From Chara braunii (lineage: Eukaryota > Streptophyta > Charophyceae > Charales > Characeae): a DNA stretch of 49,832 bases. The notes below the pieces were generated by a model, which worked only from the letters and a program-made list of their open reading frames with translations, had not been told where the DNA came from and searched no databases. Made by a program: the position numbers and the translations under genes. Below are positions 1 to 8,708 of this stretch, piece after piece (positions within the stretch are counted from its first letter, which is position 1; each line of letters opens with the position of its first letter). The stretch is from NCBI GenBank assembly GCA_003427395.1, contig BFEA01000312.1:171294-221125 (forward strand). The letters run 5' to 3'.

Positions 1-170
1 AGATATCGTGCGGATGGCCACGCACTCTAAGGGAACCTTGATGCTGGGTGTGGATTTGCTTGCCGCAGGTTAGCAGTTGTTGGGCAGATATCGTGTGGAT
101 GGCCACGCACTCTAAGGGAACCTTGATGCTGGGTGTGGATTTGCTTGCCGCAGGTTATCAGTTGCTGGGC
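1..170. repeat. 85-bp tandem repeat, two copies
   Basis: Two adjacent copies (1-85 and 86-170) differ at only a few bases; each begins AGATATCGTG. Part of the unit (GGATGGCCACGCACTCTAAG) recurs near 920. The array runs off the left edge of the window, so the copy number is unknown. Confidence 0.9.
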
Positions 171-208
171 ACTCTTGGATGCTGAAGTCCGCTACCGGGG
201 GAAGGTTT

Positions 209-395
209 GATGGTCTGTGGCGGGACTTCCTGTTGGATTTGGATCTGTTTCAAGCAGAGTTTCGCACTCAAGAAACAGAATCGAACTTCAGATCCCACAT
301 GTTAGCAGTTCTTGGACATTGCTTGTGGTGTTCTCAGGGTACACACCAGAAGTCGGAGTGAACTCTCATTTAGATGGACAACATGAACGCACACC
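209..395. repeat. Dispersed duplication, copy A
   Basis: This stretch is repeated with high similarity at about 945-1142. Shared text includes GGGACTTCCTGTTGGATTTG and the block around GAGTGAACTCTCATT. It ends in the element that also forms the palindromic spacers between the downstream coding copies. No coding potential is apparent. Confidence 0.8.
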
Positions 396-771
396 ACTGG
401 CTTAGTGTTGCTGTGACGTACAATACACGATTCAAAAGGGCATCGTGTTGGGTATGTGGTGCCTGTTTTCCATAAAAGGTCAGGGGTCAGACGCCCGACA
501 CCTTGCAAATTCATGGAATGAATCTGTCAACTGTGGTCGGGCGGAACACCCAGCCTGGTGCACGACATTTGGCAACTTGAACCCACAACCCGTTAGTACC
601 CCTGCAACAAATGTGTCCACCATTTATCTTCCCGGAAGGACCTCTTTCTCCGGTTGACAGATAGTAGTTGAACACCACATGATTCGGGAGTTAGTGGTGT
701 TCGACAGAGCACCTTAAGGAATTGGCAAACAGTCGTTCGCTCCCGATGCCGATTGCCAATAGCACTGTTCG

Positions 772-807
772 TGAGAGAGAGAGAGAGGGAGCGAGAGAGA
801 GAGAGAG
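772..807. repeat. (GA)n microsatellite
   Basis: An interrupted GA dinucleotide run lies between two related stretches that begin TTGACAGATA (about 653 and 823). Confidence 0.85.
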
Positions 808-944
808 CTCCTGAAAAGGCATTGACAGATACTAGTTGAACAGCGAATCAATTCGCAGATATCGGTTTGGTGACTAAGCACCTTTAACAAGTGTCAATCA
901 GTCGTTGGCTGTCTGTGCGGATGGCCACGCACTCTAAGGAAACC

Positions 945-1142
945 TTGGTCTGTGGTGGGACTTCCTGTTGGATTTGGATCTGTTTCGAGCAGAGTTTCGC
1001 ACTCAAGAAACAGAATTGAACTCCAGATCCCGCAGGTTATCAGTTCTTGGACAATTGCATGGACAACTAGCGGATTGCTCGGGGTACACACCACAAGTCG
1101 GAGTGAACTCTCATTCAAATGGACAACATGGACGCACACCAT
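945..1142. repeat. Dispersed duplication, copy B
   Basis: Second copy of the 209-395 block, about 735 bp downstream. It is similar throughout, with scattered substitutions, and ends in the same GAGTGAACTCTCATT segment. Confidence 0.8.
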
Positions 1143-1550
1143 CAGCGAGGTGATACAATATGGATGTTGGCTTGTCATTTGCATGGACAAATCAATAACA
1201 TAGATTCCTAACATTCACTCTTGTCATCGCAAACATCGATCCCCTCCTTGACATGAGCATGTATAGGACTGTAAGACATTGGCATGAACATCGGAGATCG
1301 AAACACTTGCAAGGTCATCGGTGTGTCATTTCTTTGCATGAAGAAGATACATAACATCCATTCAGAACATTTACTCTTGTCACAGCAACGTGGGGATGGA
1401 AACACTCGCAACTTGCATAGTCTTTTCCTAACATTGCACCTTCGTAGATGGAAGCATCGCACGCAGAGTTGCGATAAATGTTCAAATCACTGAACCGCAC
1501 ATTGCAAAGTAGACAGGGGTTGTTTCCAGAAAAACATTCGAAGCAAAAAA

Positions 1551-1655
1551 TAAGTAGTAGATAGAGGGTGCGAGAGGCAATAGTTGCAATAGGTGCGAGA
1601 GGCAACGTGTGTGAAGTAGTAGATAGAGGTGCGAGAGGCAATAGTTGCAATATCC
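1551..1655. repeat. Short tandem repeat, unit about 35-60 bp
   Basis: GTGCGAGAGGCAATAGTTGC and shortened versions recur three times, interspersed with TAGTAGATAGAGG. It lies just downstream of the first unknown coding copy on the minus strand. Confidence 0.7.
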
Positions 1656-1728
1656 ACCATTTCAAGGTGCACATGCACATGCTCATGCACATCATGTTCC
1701 ACAAGATTGTATCTTAACATGTTTTCCC

Positions 1729-2850
1729 TTAAACACAAGGTCTGACCTCACGTCCGTATCTTGTGACATACCGGGTTTCTCGCGGACGAGGTCGTGAACC
1801 GAAACCATACATGGCATTCATAGATGATCCGTATACGTGGCTCTGCGGTTCGTGGACAGTTGCATTCTCCGAAAACTTGGACATGTATTTCATCTTGATA
1901 AGCCCTCCTGATCGTGCTAAGGAATTCCCTATACAGTCTCGTATGTCGGGCACTTTCTCTTCCACCTCATGCCATAATGATATACATCTGACCCGACCTG
2001 CTCTCACGAAATCTGACCGCCCATCTACATCGGGGCGATACATCACGGGTTTGAACTTGGATTCCTGAAGTACCATCTCGTTCCGTGCCACGAGCACAAC
2101 TGCATCCACGAGTTTTCTACTTATGTTTGAAGAAGCCGCACATAGCACTCTCGCGAAAGGACACGCGTCATCAGTCAACCACACACAACAATATGATATA
2201 GCTTGTGGAGAAGTCCCAGGGCAATGGGGTGGGTAGTGTTCCAAGAATGAANAATGACGAGCGCAGTCCACCAGCTCTTGCTTCTGCGAACTTCCCCAAG
2301 TTCACGGCGAAGATGTGATGTACTCACAGCCGAGGCGACTTCTGAAGCTGGTACGGTAGTGGATCGGTTTACCCTTATCATCCAGGGTCTTTCGCTGGAG
2401 GACACCATCAGGCAGGGCAATGAGGCTCCCAAACTCTAACATGTTGGCAAACTTGTAATGGCTTGCCCAAGGGCACGCACGCTCCATCGCCTTCCAATCA
2501 TTATCGTTCCATTCGTCGAGATGCCGATTCATGTACGGGACGACGGTCATCCATGGGGCGTCGTCGAAGTCCTCCTTGGTTGTTTCGTCAATCACGTTTG
2601 ACCGTCATGATGCCGCACCGATCTCGCACAAGGTGAAAACGGTTTTGCTAACCGCATGTGCTTTTCGGGACTCAAGCGCATGTGCGGCTCGAGACTCATG
2701 CTGACGCTTGTCGAAGGTCTCGACGACATCACGCTCCCTACACATCACGGACACACAAACGACACATACGTACGTGTAGACCGTCGTAAATAAAGTTGGC
2801 CAATGATAAGTCCCCTGGTGGGGCCAACACTCAATCGTCACTCCCCGCAC
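1729..2850 (-). pseudogene. Unknown protein family, copy 1 (degenerate)
   Basis: I do not recognise this protein. The minus strand carries three successive reading blocks (2850-2605, 2595-2302, 2271-1729) that match, in order, the two neighbouring copies. Shared features are a DPWMTVVPYM block, a CPWASHYKFANMLEFG block, the Cys-containing VDCARHXSFLEHYP segment, AISYCCVWL, RVLCAA, and a C-terminal stretch EVEEKVPDIRDCIGNSLA followed by KMKYMSKFSE-like residues. The blocks are in different frames or separated by stops, and one base at 2251 is ambiguous, so this looks like a decayed gene. Conservation of protein-like blocks between copies argues that it once coded. No membrane segment or known catalytic motif is visible. 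Confidence 0.5.
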
Positions 2851-2880
2851 TATATATCGACAAGCTCCTCACTTAATCAA

Positions 2881-2976
2881 AGTGCGAGTGAACTCTTACT
2901 TGCGTACGAGTGAACTCTCACTTAAGCAAAGTGTGAATGAACTCTCACTTAAGCAAAGTGCGAGTGAACTCTCAGT
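2881..2976. repeat. Spacer repeat of GTGCGAGTGAACTCTCACTT type
   Basis: Four imperfect, back-to-back copies of a unit of about 24 bp (AAGTGCGAGTGAACTCTCAC-like) lie between coding copy 1 and coding copy 2. Each is close to a palindrome centred on GA. Related units occur at 345-375, 1095-1120 and 3970-4080. Confidence 0.8.
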
Positions 2977-3942
2977 TAAGTCTGACCACACGTCCAGATC
3001 CAGTGACATTCGGGGTTCCCCGTGGACGAGGTCGTGTACCGAAGCCATACAAAGCATTCATTGATGATCCGTACACGCGGATCCGTGCACTCTCCGAAAA
3101 GACGGACATGTGTTTCATCCTGACAAACACTCCCGGTCGTGCTAAGGAATTCCCTATACAGTCCCGTATGTCAGACACTTTCTCCTCAACCTCACGCGAC
3201 AACGAAACGTTTTGGACCCGCCCTGCTATCACCAAATCTCGCCACCCATCTACACGCGCAGGCCCGCGTGTCGGCACAAATTTGGACCCCTCAATGACCA
3301 CCTCGTTGCGTGATACAAGCACAACTGCATCGACGAGTTTCCTGCTCTTGTTCAAAGCAGCGACACATAGAACTCTGGCGAAATCAGACCCGGACACAGT
3401 CAATCGGACACAACAGTATGACACAGCTTGTGGCGAATTCCCCGGGCACCGGAGTGGGTACTGCTCCAGGAACGAGCAGTGACGAGCGCAGTCCACCAAC
3501 TCTTGTTTCCCCGAACTCCAACATGTTGGCGAACTTGTACTGGCTTGCCCAAGGGCAGCGACTCTCCATCGTGGCCCAATTCCCATCGCATCAACCGTCA
3601 ATATGCCCGTCCATGCACGGGACGACGGTCATCCAGGGGTCCTCGTCGAAGTCCTCTGCGGTCGCTCCGTGGATCGTAGTTACACCGTTAAAATACCGCA
3701 CGGATCTCGCGCAAGGAGGAAACGGTTTTGCCAAGCGAATGTGTGTCTCGGGACTCATGGTCCGTGGTGTCGAGAAGATCGACTCCATGATTCGTGGTGT
3801 CGAGAATGTCGCCTCCATTACGCACCCTACACACCACGCGCACATACCAAACGATACACATGGGCACGTTGACACTCTTGAACATAGTTGGCGAACGGGA
3901 ACCGTCGTGGCGACGCCCACACGCAGTCGTCAAGACATTCAC
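2972..3942 (-). pseudogene. Unknown protein family, copy 2 (longest frame)
   Basis: The best preserved copy: an open minus-strand frame runs from 3601 to 2972 (209 codons). Upstream blocks (3942-3591) carry LAKPFPPCA, a DPWMTVVP block and a downstream CPWASQYKFANMLEFG block in another frame. The C-terminal half matches copy 1 closely (VDCARHCSFLEQYP, AVSYCCVRL, RVLCVAALNKSRK, EVEEKVSDIRDCIGNSLARP, RMKHMSVFSE). No family is recognised. The N-terminal blocks need at least one frame change to join, so it is probably a pseudogene, although an intron-containing gene cannot be excluded by eye. A 275-codon plus-strand frame overlaps it and is judged a shadow. Confidence 0.5.
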
Positions 3943-3946
3943 TCAA

Positions 3947-4100
3947 GCGGATTGCTCGGGGTTCAGAGCACAAGTGCGAGTGAAGTCGCAGTTAGATGGA
4001 GAGCCAGGTGGTCACACCACAAAAGTGGAATGCTCGGGGTGCACACAGCAAGTGCGAGTGAACTCGCACTTAGATGGAGAGATACGTGCGCACACCATGA
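3947..4100. repeat. Spacer repeat with perfect 22-bp palindrome
   Basis: Two copies of a unit of about 78 bp (GGATTGCTCGGGGTTCAGAG and GGAATGCTCGGGGTGCACAC) lie between coding copies 2 and 3. The second contains a perfect palindrome, AAGTGCGAGT-GA-ACTCGCACTT, at about 4048-4069. The same unit in weaker form is at 327-393 and 1070-1140. Confidence 0.85.
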
Positions 4101-4159
4101 GCTCATGTGTGTAATGTATAAGAAATTCGGCGTGTAACATCCGTTCAGAACTTTCACTT

Positions 4160-5105
4160 CTACCGATGACGACAGGCCGGTGTGTACATGCGTTCATTCA
4201 AAGTTCGAACAGGCAACCCAAACGTAAGACACTGCGGCGCATCGACTGAAGCATCTTCCGCGAACATAGAAATATATTTCATGCGAACGAACCCGGTCCT
4301 TCCGACCAGAGATGTGCCTATAGCATCCCGTATAGAGGACGCTTGAGCTTCAACCTCACGCCAAGCGTCCACATCGTCCACCTTACCCCCGATTACCAAA
4401 GCCCATGTCCCTTCGTATTCTATTGTGACCAAACCGATTTTGTCTCTCCCGAGGTGCAACTCATTCCTGGACACGTAGACCACATCGTCAGTCAAGGTCC
4501 TATTACGATTCGAACACGCGACGCAAAGGACCCTAGATAAGAATAACTTTCCGAGTCGCAATCTAACGCAGCAGTAGGAAACTGCTCGAGGCAACAGCCC
4601 TGGAGAGTGCAATGGGTACTGATCGAGGAACTCGGAATGCGTGCACAGGCAAGCAACTCGTGTTTTTCAGCGCACGGGACCATATGCGCGGCGAAGCAGT
4701 CACGACACTGCAGGCCAACACATTTTGATGACGAGGAATATTCAGCTTCGCAATCAAGCAACGGCACCGAACTGAACCCAGCAGAACTCTAGGCACGGGA
4801 ATGAAACTCCCAAACTCGCACATGTTAGCGAACTTGTAGTCGTCCGCCCACGGACACTCCCTGAGCATTTTGTCTCATTCATGCTCTTTCCACGAGTCCA
4901 GGGGAGCATCAGTGAACGGGGGAACCTTCATCCAAGGATCACACCCCATCTCGTCTCTTGTCGCATCGTCAATAATAGTGGAGTTTCCACTGTCGGAGAC
5001 GCGCAGCGCGCATGGGGGAAAAGGGTATGCCATGCGCTCACGCCAATCACCCAGGATAATCAACTTCGACATGGCCATCGCGATCGGCAAATGCCCTGCA
5101 GGCCA
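4160..5105 (-). pseudogene. Unknown protein family, copy 3 (divergent)
   Basis: The most divergent of the three copies. Blocks on the minus strand read, from the N-terminal end at about 5090: MAYPFPPCALRV, IIDDATRDEMGCDPWMKVPP, then ECPWADDYKFANMCEFGSF, a Cys-rich stretch (CVGLQCRDC, then VPCAEKHELLACARI), AVSYCCVRL, RVLCVACSNRNR, and a C-terminus with IRDAIGTSLVGRTGFVRMKY and ISMFAEDA. They occupy at least three frames and include a stop between the first two blocks. The Cys-rich segment could bind metal, but I can match it to no named finger. Its right edge abuts a 20-base A run and then a retrotransposon fragment. Confidence 0.5.
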
Positions 5106-5106
5106 C

Positions 5107-5126
5107 AAAAAAAAAAAAAAAAAAAT
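5107..5126. repeat. A20 homopolymer
   Basis: An uninterrupted run of 20 A marks the junction between the unknown triplicated locus and the pol fragment. Confidence 0.9.
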
Positions 5127-5433
5127 GCTTTCGCCCAGCTCACAGGAGGAACATAATCCCTGGGGACCATAATCCTCAAAGAAGGTGAATGGCGCAATGG
5201 TAGATACGGGTGCAGAAATGAACCTCATAAAGGAGGAACACGTCATTCGCCTGGGGATGAAAATTGATCGCTCCGACAATGAAGTCCTTAAGGGGGCAAA
5301 CAACAGGTTTGTGTTTATAGAGACTGCGACAAACATAGTCATTGAGATCGGCAAGGTACAAATGAGGACTTGCTTTTTTATAATGTCGGATCTCGGACCA
5401 TATTATCCTACTGGGCCGGTCGTTTTTAAGTAG
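5127..5433 (+). pseudogene. pol: Ty3-like aspartic protease fragment
   Basis: The open frame from 5185 gives NGAMVDTGAEMNLI, the D-T-G active-site signature of a retropepsin-type protease with its usual hydrophobic flanks. A later stretch, IEIGKVQMRTCFFIMSDLG, resembles the second half of such proteases. The frame can be followed upstream to about 5127 through one TAA. In Ty3 elements this enzyme cuts the Gag-Pol polyprotein inside the virus-like particle. No gag is found to its left, so the fragment is 5'-truncated near the A20 run. Confidence 0.7.
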
Positions 5434-5470
5434 GACGGAAACCCTCATTCTCAACAAGCATGATGGGACA

Positions 5471-6142
5471 GTGTTCTTAGTATTATGCGACCCTGCGTGT
5501 GGTTACTATGAAGTGATCACATGCAAGAATAGAGGGCTACGCAATGTAAGGAATCTGCCCAATCCTGGCTCTTTCACTATTGAAGAGTCAGAAGAGGCGA
5601 GAATGAGATTGGATGGCGAGGAGTCTGAAGAAGGGGAACCTTCAGAGACATTGTCCCTCATCTTGACGAACATAGGGGACGCTATGGATAAAGTGTCTAC
5701 CTATGGGATAACGGATCCTGAGGCAGTCGAAGCCCTTAGAGAAAAAGTGATGGAAAGGAGAGGCGAAGGTGAGATGAAACTGGGTCTATCGAGTGTCAGG
5801 AAAGATAGGTGGAATAGTAGGAGCCCAACCCCAAAGTGCAACTCGGCCTTTTTTAGGGGTAGGCTCAAGCAAGGTTCACAAAGGCGGTACAAAAGGGTAG
5901 ATCAGAAGTGTCGCCCTGTTCTCGTGCTCATTGCTGAAGAGCAAGAAGTTTACTGCAAGCAGGAGGGAGAGTTGATACGGCTGATGCGAGAAGATGCAGA
6001 AAATGGATCGTGTCGTATCACCCCTGAGACAGAGAAAACGCTGATTGTAGGGAAGCCTGACTTCCTTACAGCGCAGGAGGAGAAACTTATGGTAGAGACC
6101 ATAAGAGGAAGGCATACTGTGAACGAGGACGTCTGGACATGA
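5471..6142 (+). pseudogene. pol: Pol spacer between protease and RT
   Basis: A 223-codon open frame lies between the protease and RT blocks. It is acidic in its first third (EESEEARM, EESEEGEPSE), then basic (RRYKRVDQKCRPVLV), and shows no integrase HHCC or DDE signature. The position suggests a linker or connector of a Ty3-like pol. I know no specific function for it. It starts one frame away from the protease, after a stop at about 5431. Confidence 0.55.
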
Positions 6143-6149
6143 ACAAAAT

Positions 6150-7188
6150 CCCAATGATTAGGATACACACCGTACCTCATGAGCCATAGAACTTGCGAGG
6201 TGCGCGATATCCTAATCCGGCTGATGAAGAGAAGGTAGTTAAATACCTCGATGGGAAGATCCGCACACATGTCTCAGATTACTCGAGTGAGCCATATGCA
6301 TCCCCTTGGTTTTGCTTTGTTAAACCAAATGGGACATTGAGGTGGGTACAGGATTATTAGCGCCTGAACGCTATAACTGTGAGAGATGCCGGTTGTCTCC
6401 CTAACGCTGATGCGCTTTCAAAGCCATGCGCTAGGAAAACCATAATATCTCTCATAGACTTATATTCGGGTTACGATCAATTTCATGTTTACCCCTCTGA
6501 TACAGCAATGACAACAATGCAAACCCCTCGAGGGTTGATTCATGTGAATGTCGCACCGCAAGGGTGCACGAATGTGGTCGTCAAGGTCCAGAGGCATATG
6601 GTGAGGGCAGTGCAGCAAGTAAGCCCTCACATTACGCAACCTTATATTGATGATCTGGCCGTGAAGGGGCCTACGAAGAAGGATGAGCAGGAGGTAATGC
6701 CGAAAATTAGGCGTTTTGTCTGTAGCCACGTACATGACTTATGCAGGGTCCTAGACTTGCTGAAAGAGCATAACCTTACTGTCAGTGGATCGAAGTCAAG
6801 GCATTGCATGCGCGGGGCCACTATCTTAGGGTTTGTGTGCGGCGAGAGGGGTTGTCGGTCGGACACTAAAAAGACTAATAAGATTCTCGAGTGGCCAACA
6901 CCATTCGCACCTATAACGGAGGTAAGAAGTTTCCTCGGAACGTGTGGCTTTTGGCGGATTTTCATAAAGGGGTTTGCGGCGAAGACTGAGCAGTCGCGAA
7001 AACTTGTGCGTCAGGAGTTGGTAATAGAAGGTCTGAAGAAAGAGTTTGAGGAAGGGGGTATAGTACTGGGGGTACCAGACCATACAGCGGTGATGACCAG
7101 ACCATTTATCGTAGAGACGGACGCAGGGCCGACTACCCTGGTAGGTGTATTGATCCAACAAGACCTTAATGAGAAGAACGACCGCTAA
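6150..7188 (+). pseudogene. pol: Divergent Ty3-like reverse transcriptase
   Basis: RT copies the element RNA into DNA. Blocks in order are: SEPYASPWFCFVKPNGTLRW (finger region), then a TAG at 6358-6360 followed by RLNAITVRDAG, IISLIDLYSGYDQFHV (catalytic Asp of motif A), TPRGLIHVNVAPQG (motif B), PYIDDLAVKGP (motif C, YIDD instead of the usual YLDD), LKEHNLTVSGSKSRHC, ILGFVCGERG, and EVRSFLGTCGFWRIFIKGFA (thumb). The start of RNase H (IVETDAG) follows in the same frame. At least two in-frame stops (about 6187 and 6358) and a frameshift at about 7185 make it non-functional. The motifs differ clearly from the other Gypsy elements in this window. Confidence 0.85.
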
Positions 7189-7512
7189 GGTTTGAGAGTC
7201 GAACGCTTAACACAATTGAGAGAAACTACTCTCAGTTTAAGTGCGAAACCTTGGCAGTTCTTCACCGCTTAAGGATCTTCAGAAATTACCTCTTTGGCAG
7301 CAGGTTTCTGTTGACAGTGGACCCAACTCCTCTAACTGGTTCTCTAGTGAATCTAACCATCGCCAGGCGGCGAACGTACATCTGGATGTTCGACTTCGAG
7401 TTGGAACGAATTCCTGGGAATAAGAATAGAGCAGACGGGATGAGTCGAGTCGACTGGGACAAGAATAACCAAGGAGTGATCGAGGATACTCCACCAGTCG
7501 ACGAGTTTCTGG
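7189..7512 (+). pseudogene. pol: RNase H domain, truncated at an LTR
   Basis: After a one-base frameshift at about 7185 the RNase H domain continues: RFESRTLNTIERNYSQFKCE carries the conserved E and the ERNYS block, and ELERIPGNKNRADGMSRVDW is the usual C-terminal end of the domain (ADxxSR). RNase H removes the RNA template. Downstream the frame runs straight into the LTR at 7510, with no integrase. A tether and integrase normally follow, so the gene is cut off here. Confidence 0.8.
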
Positions 7513-8687
7513 ATGTGACTGACTGCGATTACATACATATATGACAGAAAGGAGTCCCACAGTGACTGTGAGAAGTGATCGTCCTATAGTCCCATATTAA
7601 TAACCCTCTATATATATGCGTATATATATATATGTCTTGAGTGTTTCGTGCGGCCTACTGTAACCGCGCGTAAGGGTTGAACATATTATGTTTTCGAGGG
7701 GAATGAGACATCCCCTTATCCTTTGCTTGTAGAAATTTTTATAGTTGGACGTTGTAGTCCGTGACAACCGTCAAAGTCAAACCCCGTGAAATCTTTTCAG
7801 ACCGTAGATGATGGAGCTGGTCTCCAGAGCGATAAGAGACGATTGCCACCACAGGTATGAACCTGTGTACCACCCACTCTTCGCAGGGTGCAGAAGAGGG
7901 TGTGGTTTTTGGGCGGTTGTCCAGCGTCAAGAGATTAACCCTCAAGGTGCGTGTCAGCCGACACTTGAGTGTCGGATGCGACCCTCGAGATTAACGAGGC
8001 CCGCATGAGTATGGGTACTACATAGTACGCCATCATTGCGATCGCTTGCGTATACTTGCATTGCGAATCGATATGAGTTAGCCCTGCGTCCGCGCGATTT
8101 TATACAAAATCCCGCACGTGACACCTATCCGATTTCCACATCGGAAAGTTATGGGATGGCTACAAAAAGGGACTAGGAGTGTTATCGCGTTGTTTCGATG
8201 TGTGTGTGTGTGTGTTTTATTTTTGTGCTCGTAGTGTAGTGTATGCGTGGTGAGTGCGATACGTCCTAGTCGACCGACGACGAGTCGCGCATGGGACTTC
8301 AGCCCCCCAAGATGTCGGTTCACATACGGGTCCGATTGAGGCGTAATACCGCGCGTACCCCCTATGCTACAGCGAACGAGAAACGTCTTCGGCTGGTCCA
8401 CCTCTGCGATTGCAATTGATCAACTTTTGTACTGTGGACCGGTAGCTCGGCGGGGATACGCCCACCGAAGGGAGGTGACAACTCCCGTAATGTGGAAGTA
8501 AGTCGTGCCTCGTGTAGGCCCTGTCCTGTCGTAGGGGCTCGCGAGAGGTATGGCTGGCGCACTCGGCCGGAGCGGCTTGCGGAAGCTCCATGTATATTCG
8601 CGACGAGAAATTAGACCAACTCCTGCGTAACGCGGCCGAGAGGGTCCGGCGCTGCCCTTATGCGGTGCCCGACCGATGCGCTCGACA
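7510..8687 (+). repeat. 5' LTR of the large element
   Basis: Begins TGGATGTGACTGACTGCGAT and ends GATGCGCTCGACA, matching 21150-22309 with scattered substitutions. Contents include a TA-rich run (7609-7633), a TATAGTTGG stretch at about 7740 that could be a promoter element, a GT run (8199-8214) and an 18-bp palindrome at 7958-7975 that is absent from the other copy. The clear divergence between the two LTRs implies an old insertion. Confidence 0.85.
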
Positions 8688-8689
8688 GG

Positions 8690-8708
8690 TGGCGCCGTTG
8701 CTGGGGAT
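8690..8708 (+). other. Primer-binding site, tRNA-Asp type
   Basis: TGGCGCCGTTGCTGGGGAT matches the complement of the plant tRNA-Asp 3' end at 18 of 19 positions (C replaced by T at position 13). It lies two bases after the LTR end, where minus-strand DNA synthesis would be primed. The tRNA assignment rests on my knowledge of the tRNA sequence, not on a search. Confidence 0.8.

Noticed and set aside
3310-4137. 275-codon plus-strand open frame
   Set aside because: It lies antisense to the second unknown coding copy, whose blocks are conserved on the minus strand in all three copies; the plus-strand frame is not conserved in copies 1 and 3.
7510-8687. A tandem element in which one LTR is shared by the upstream pol and the downstream gag
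   Set aside because: Considered because pol is left and PBS is right of the same LTR. The similarity upstream of the two LTRs is only about three bases once TGGAT is taken as the LTR start, so a shared internal 3' end is not supported; an adjacent truncated fragment is simpler.
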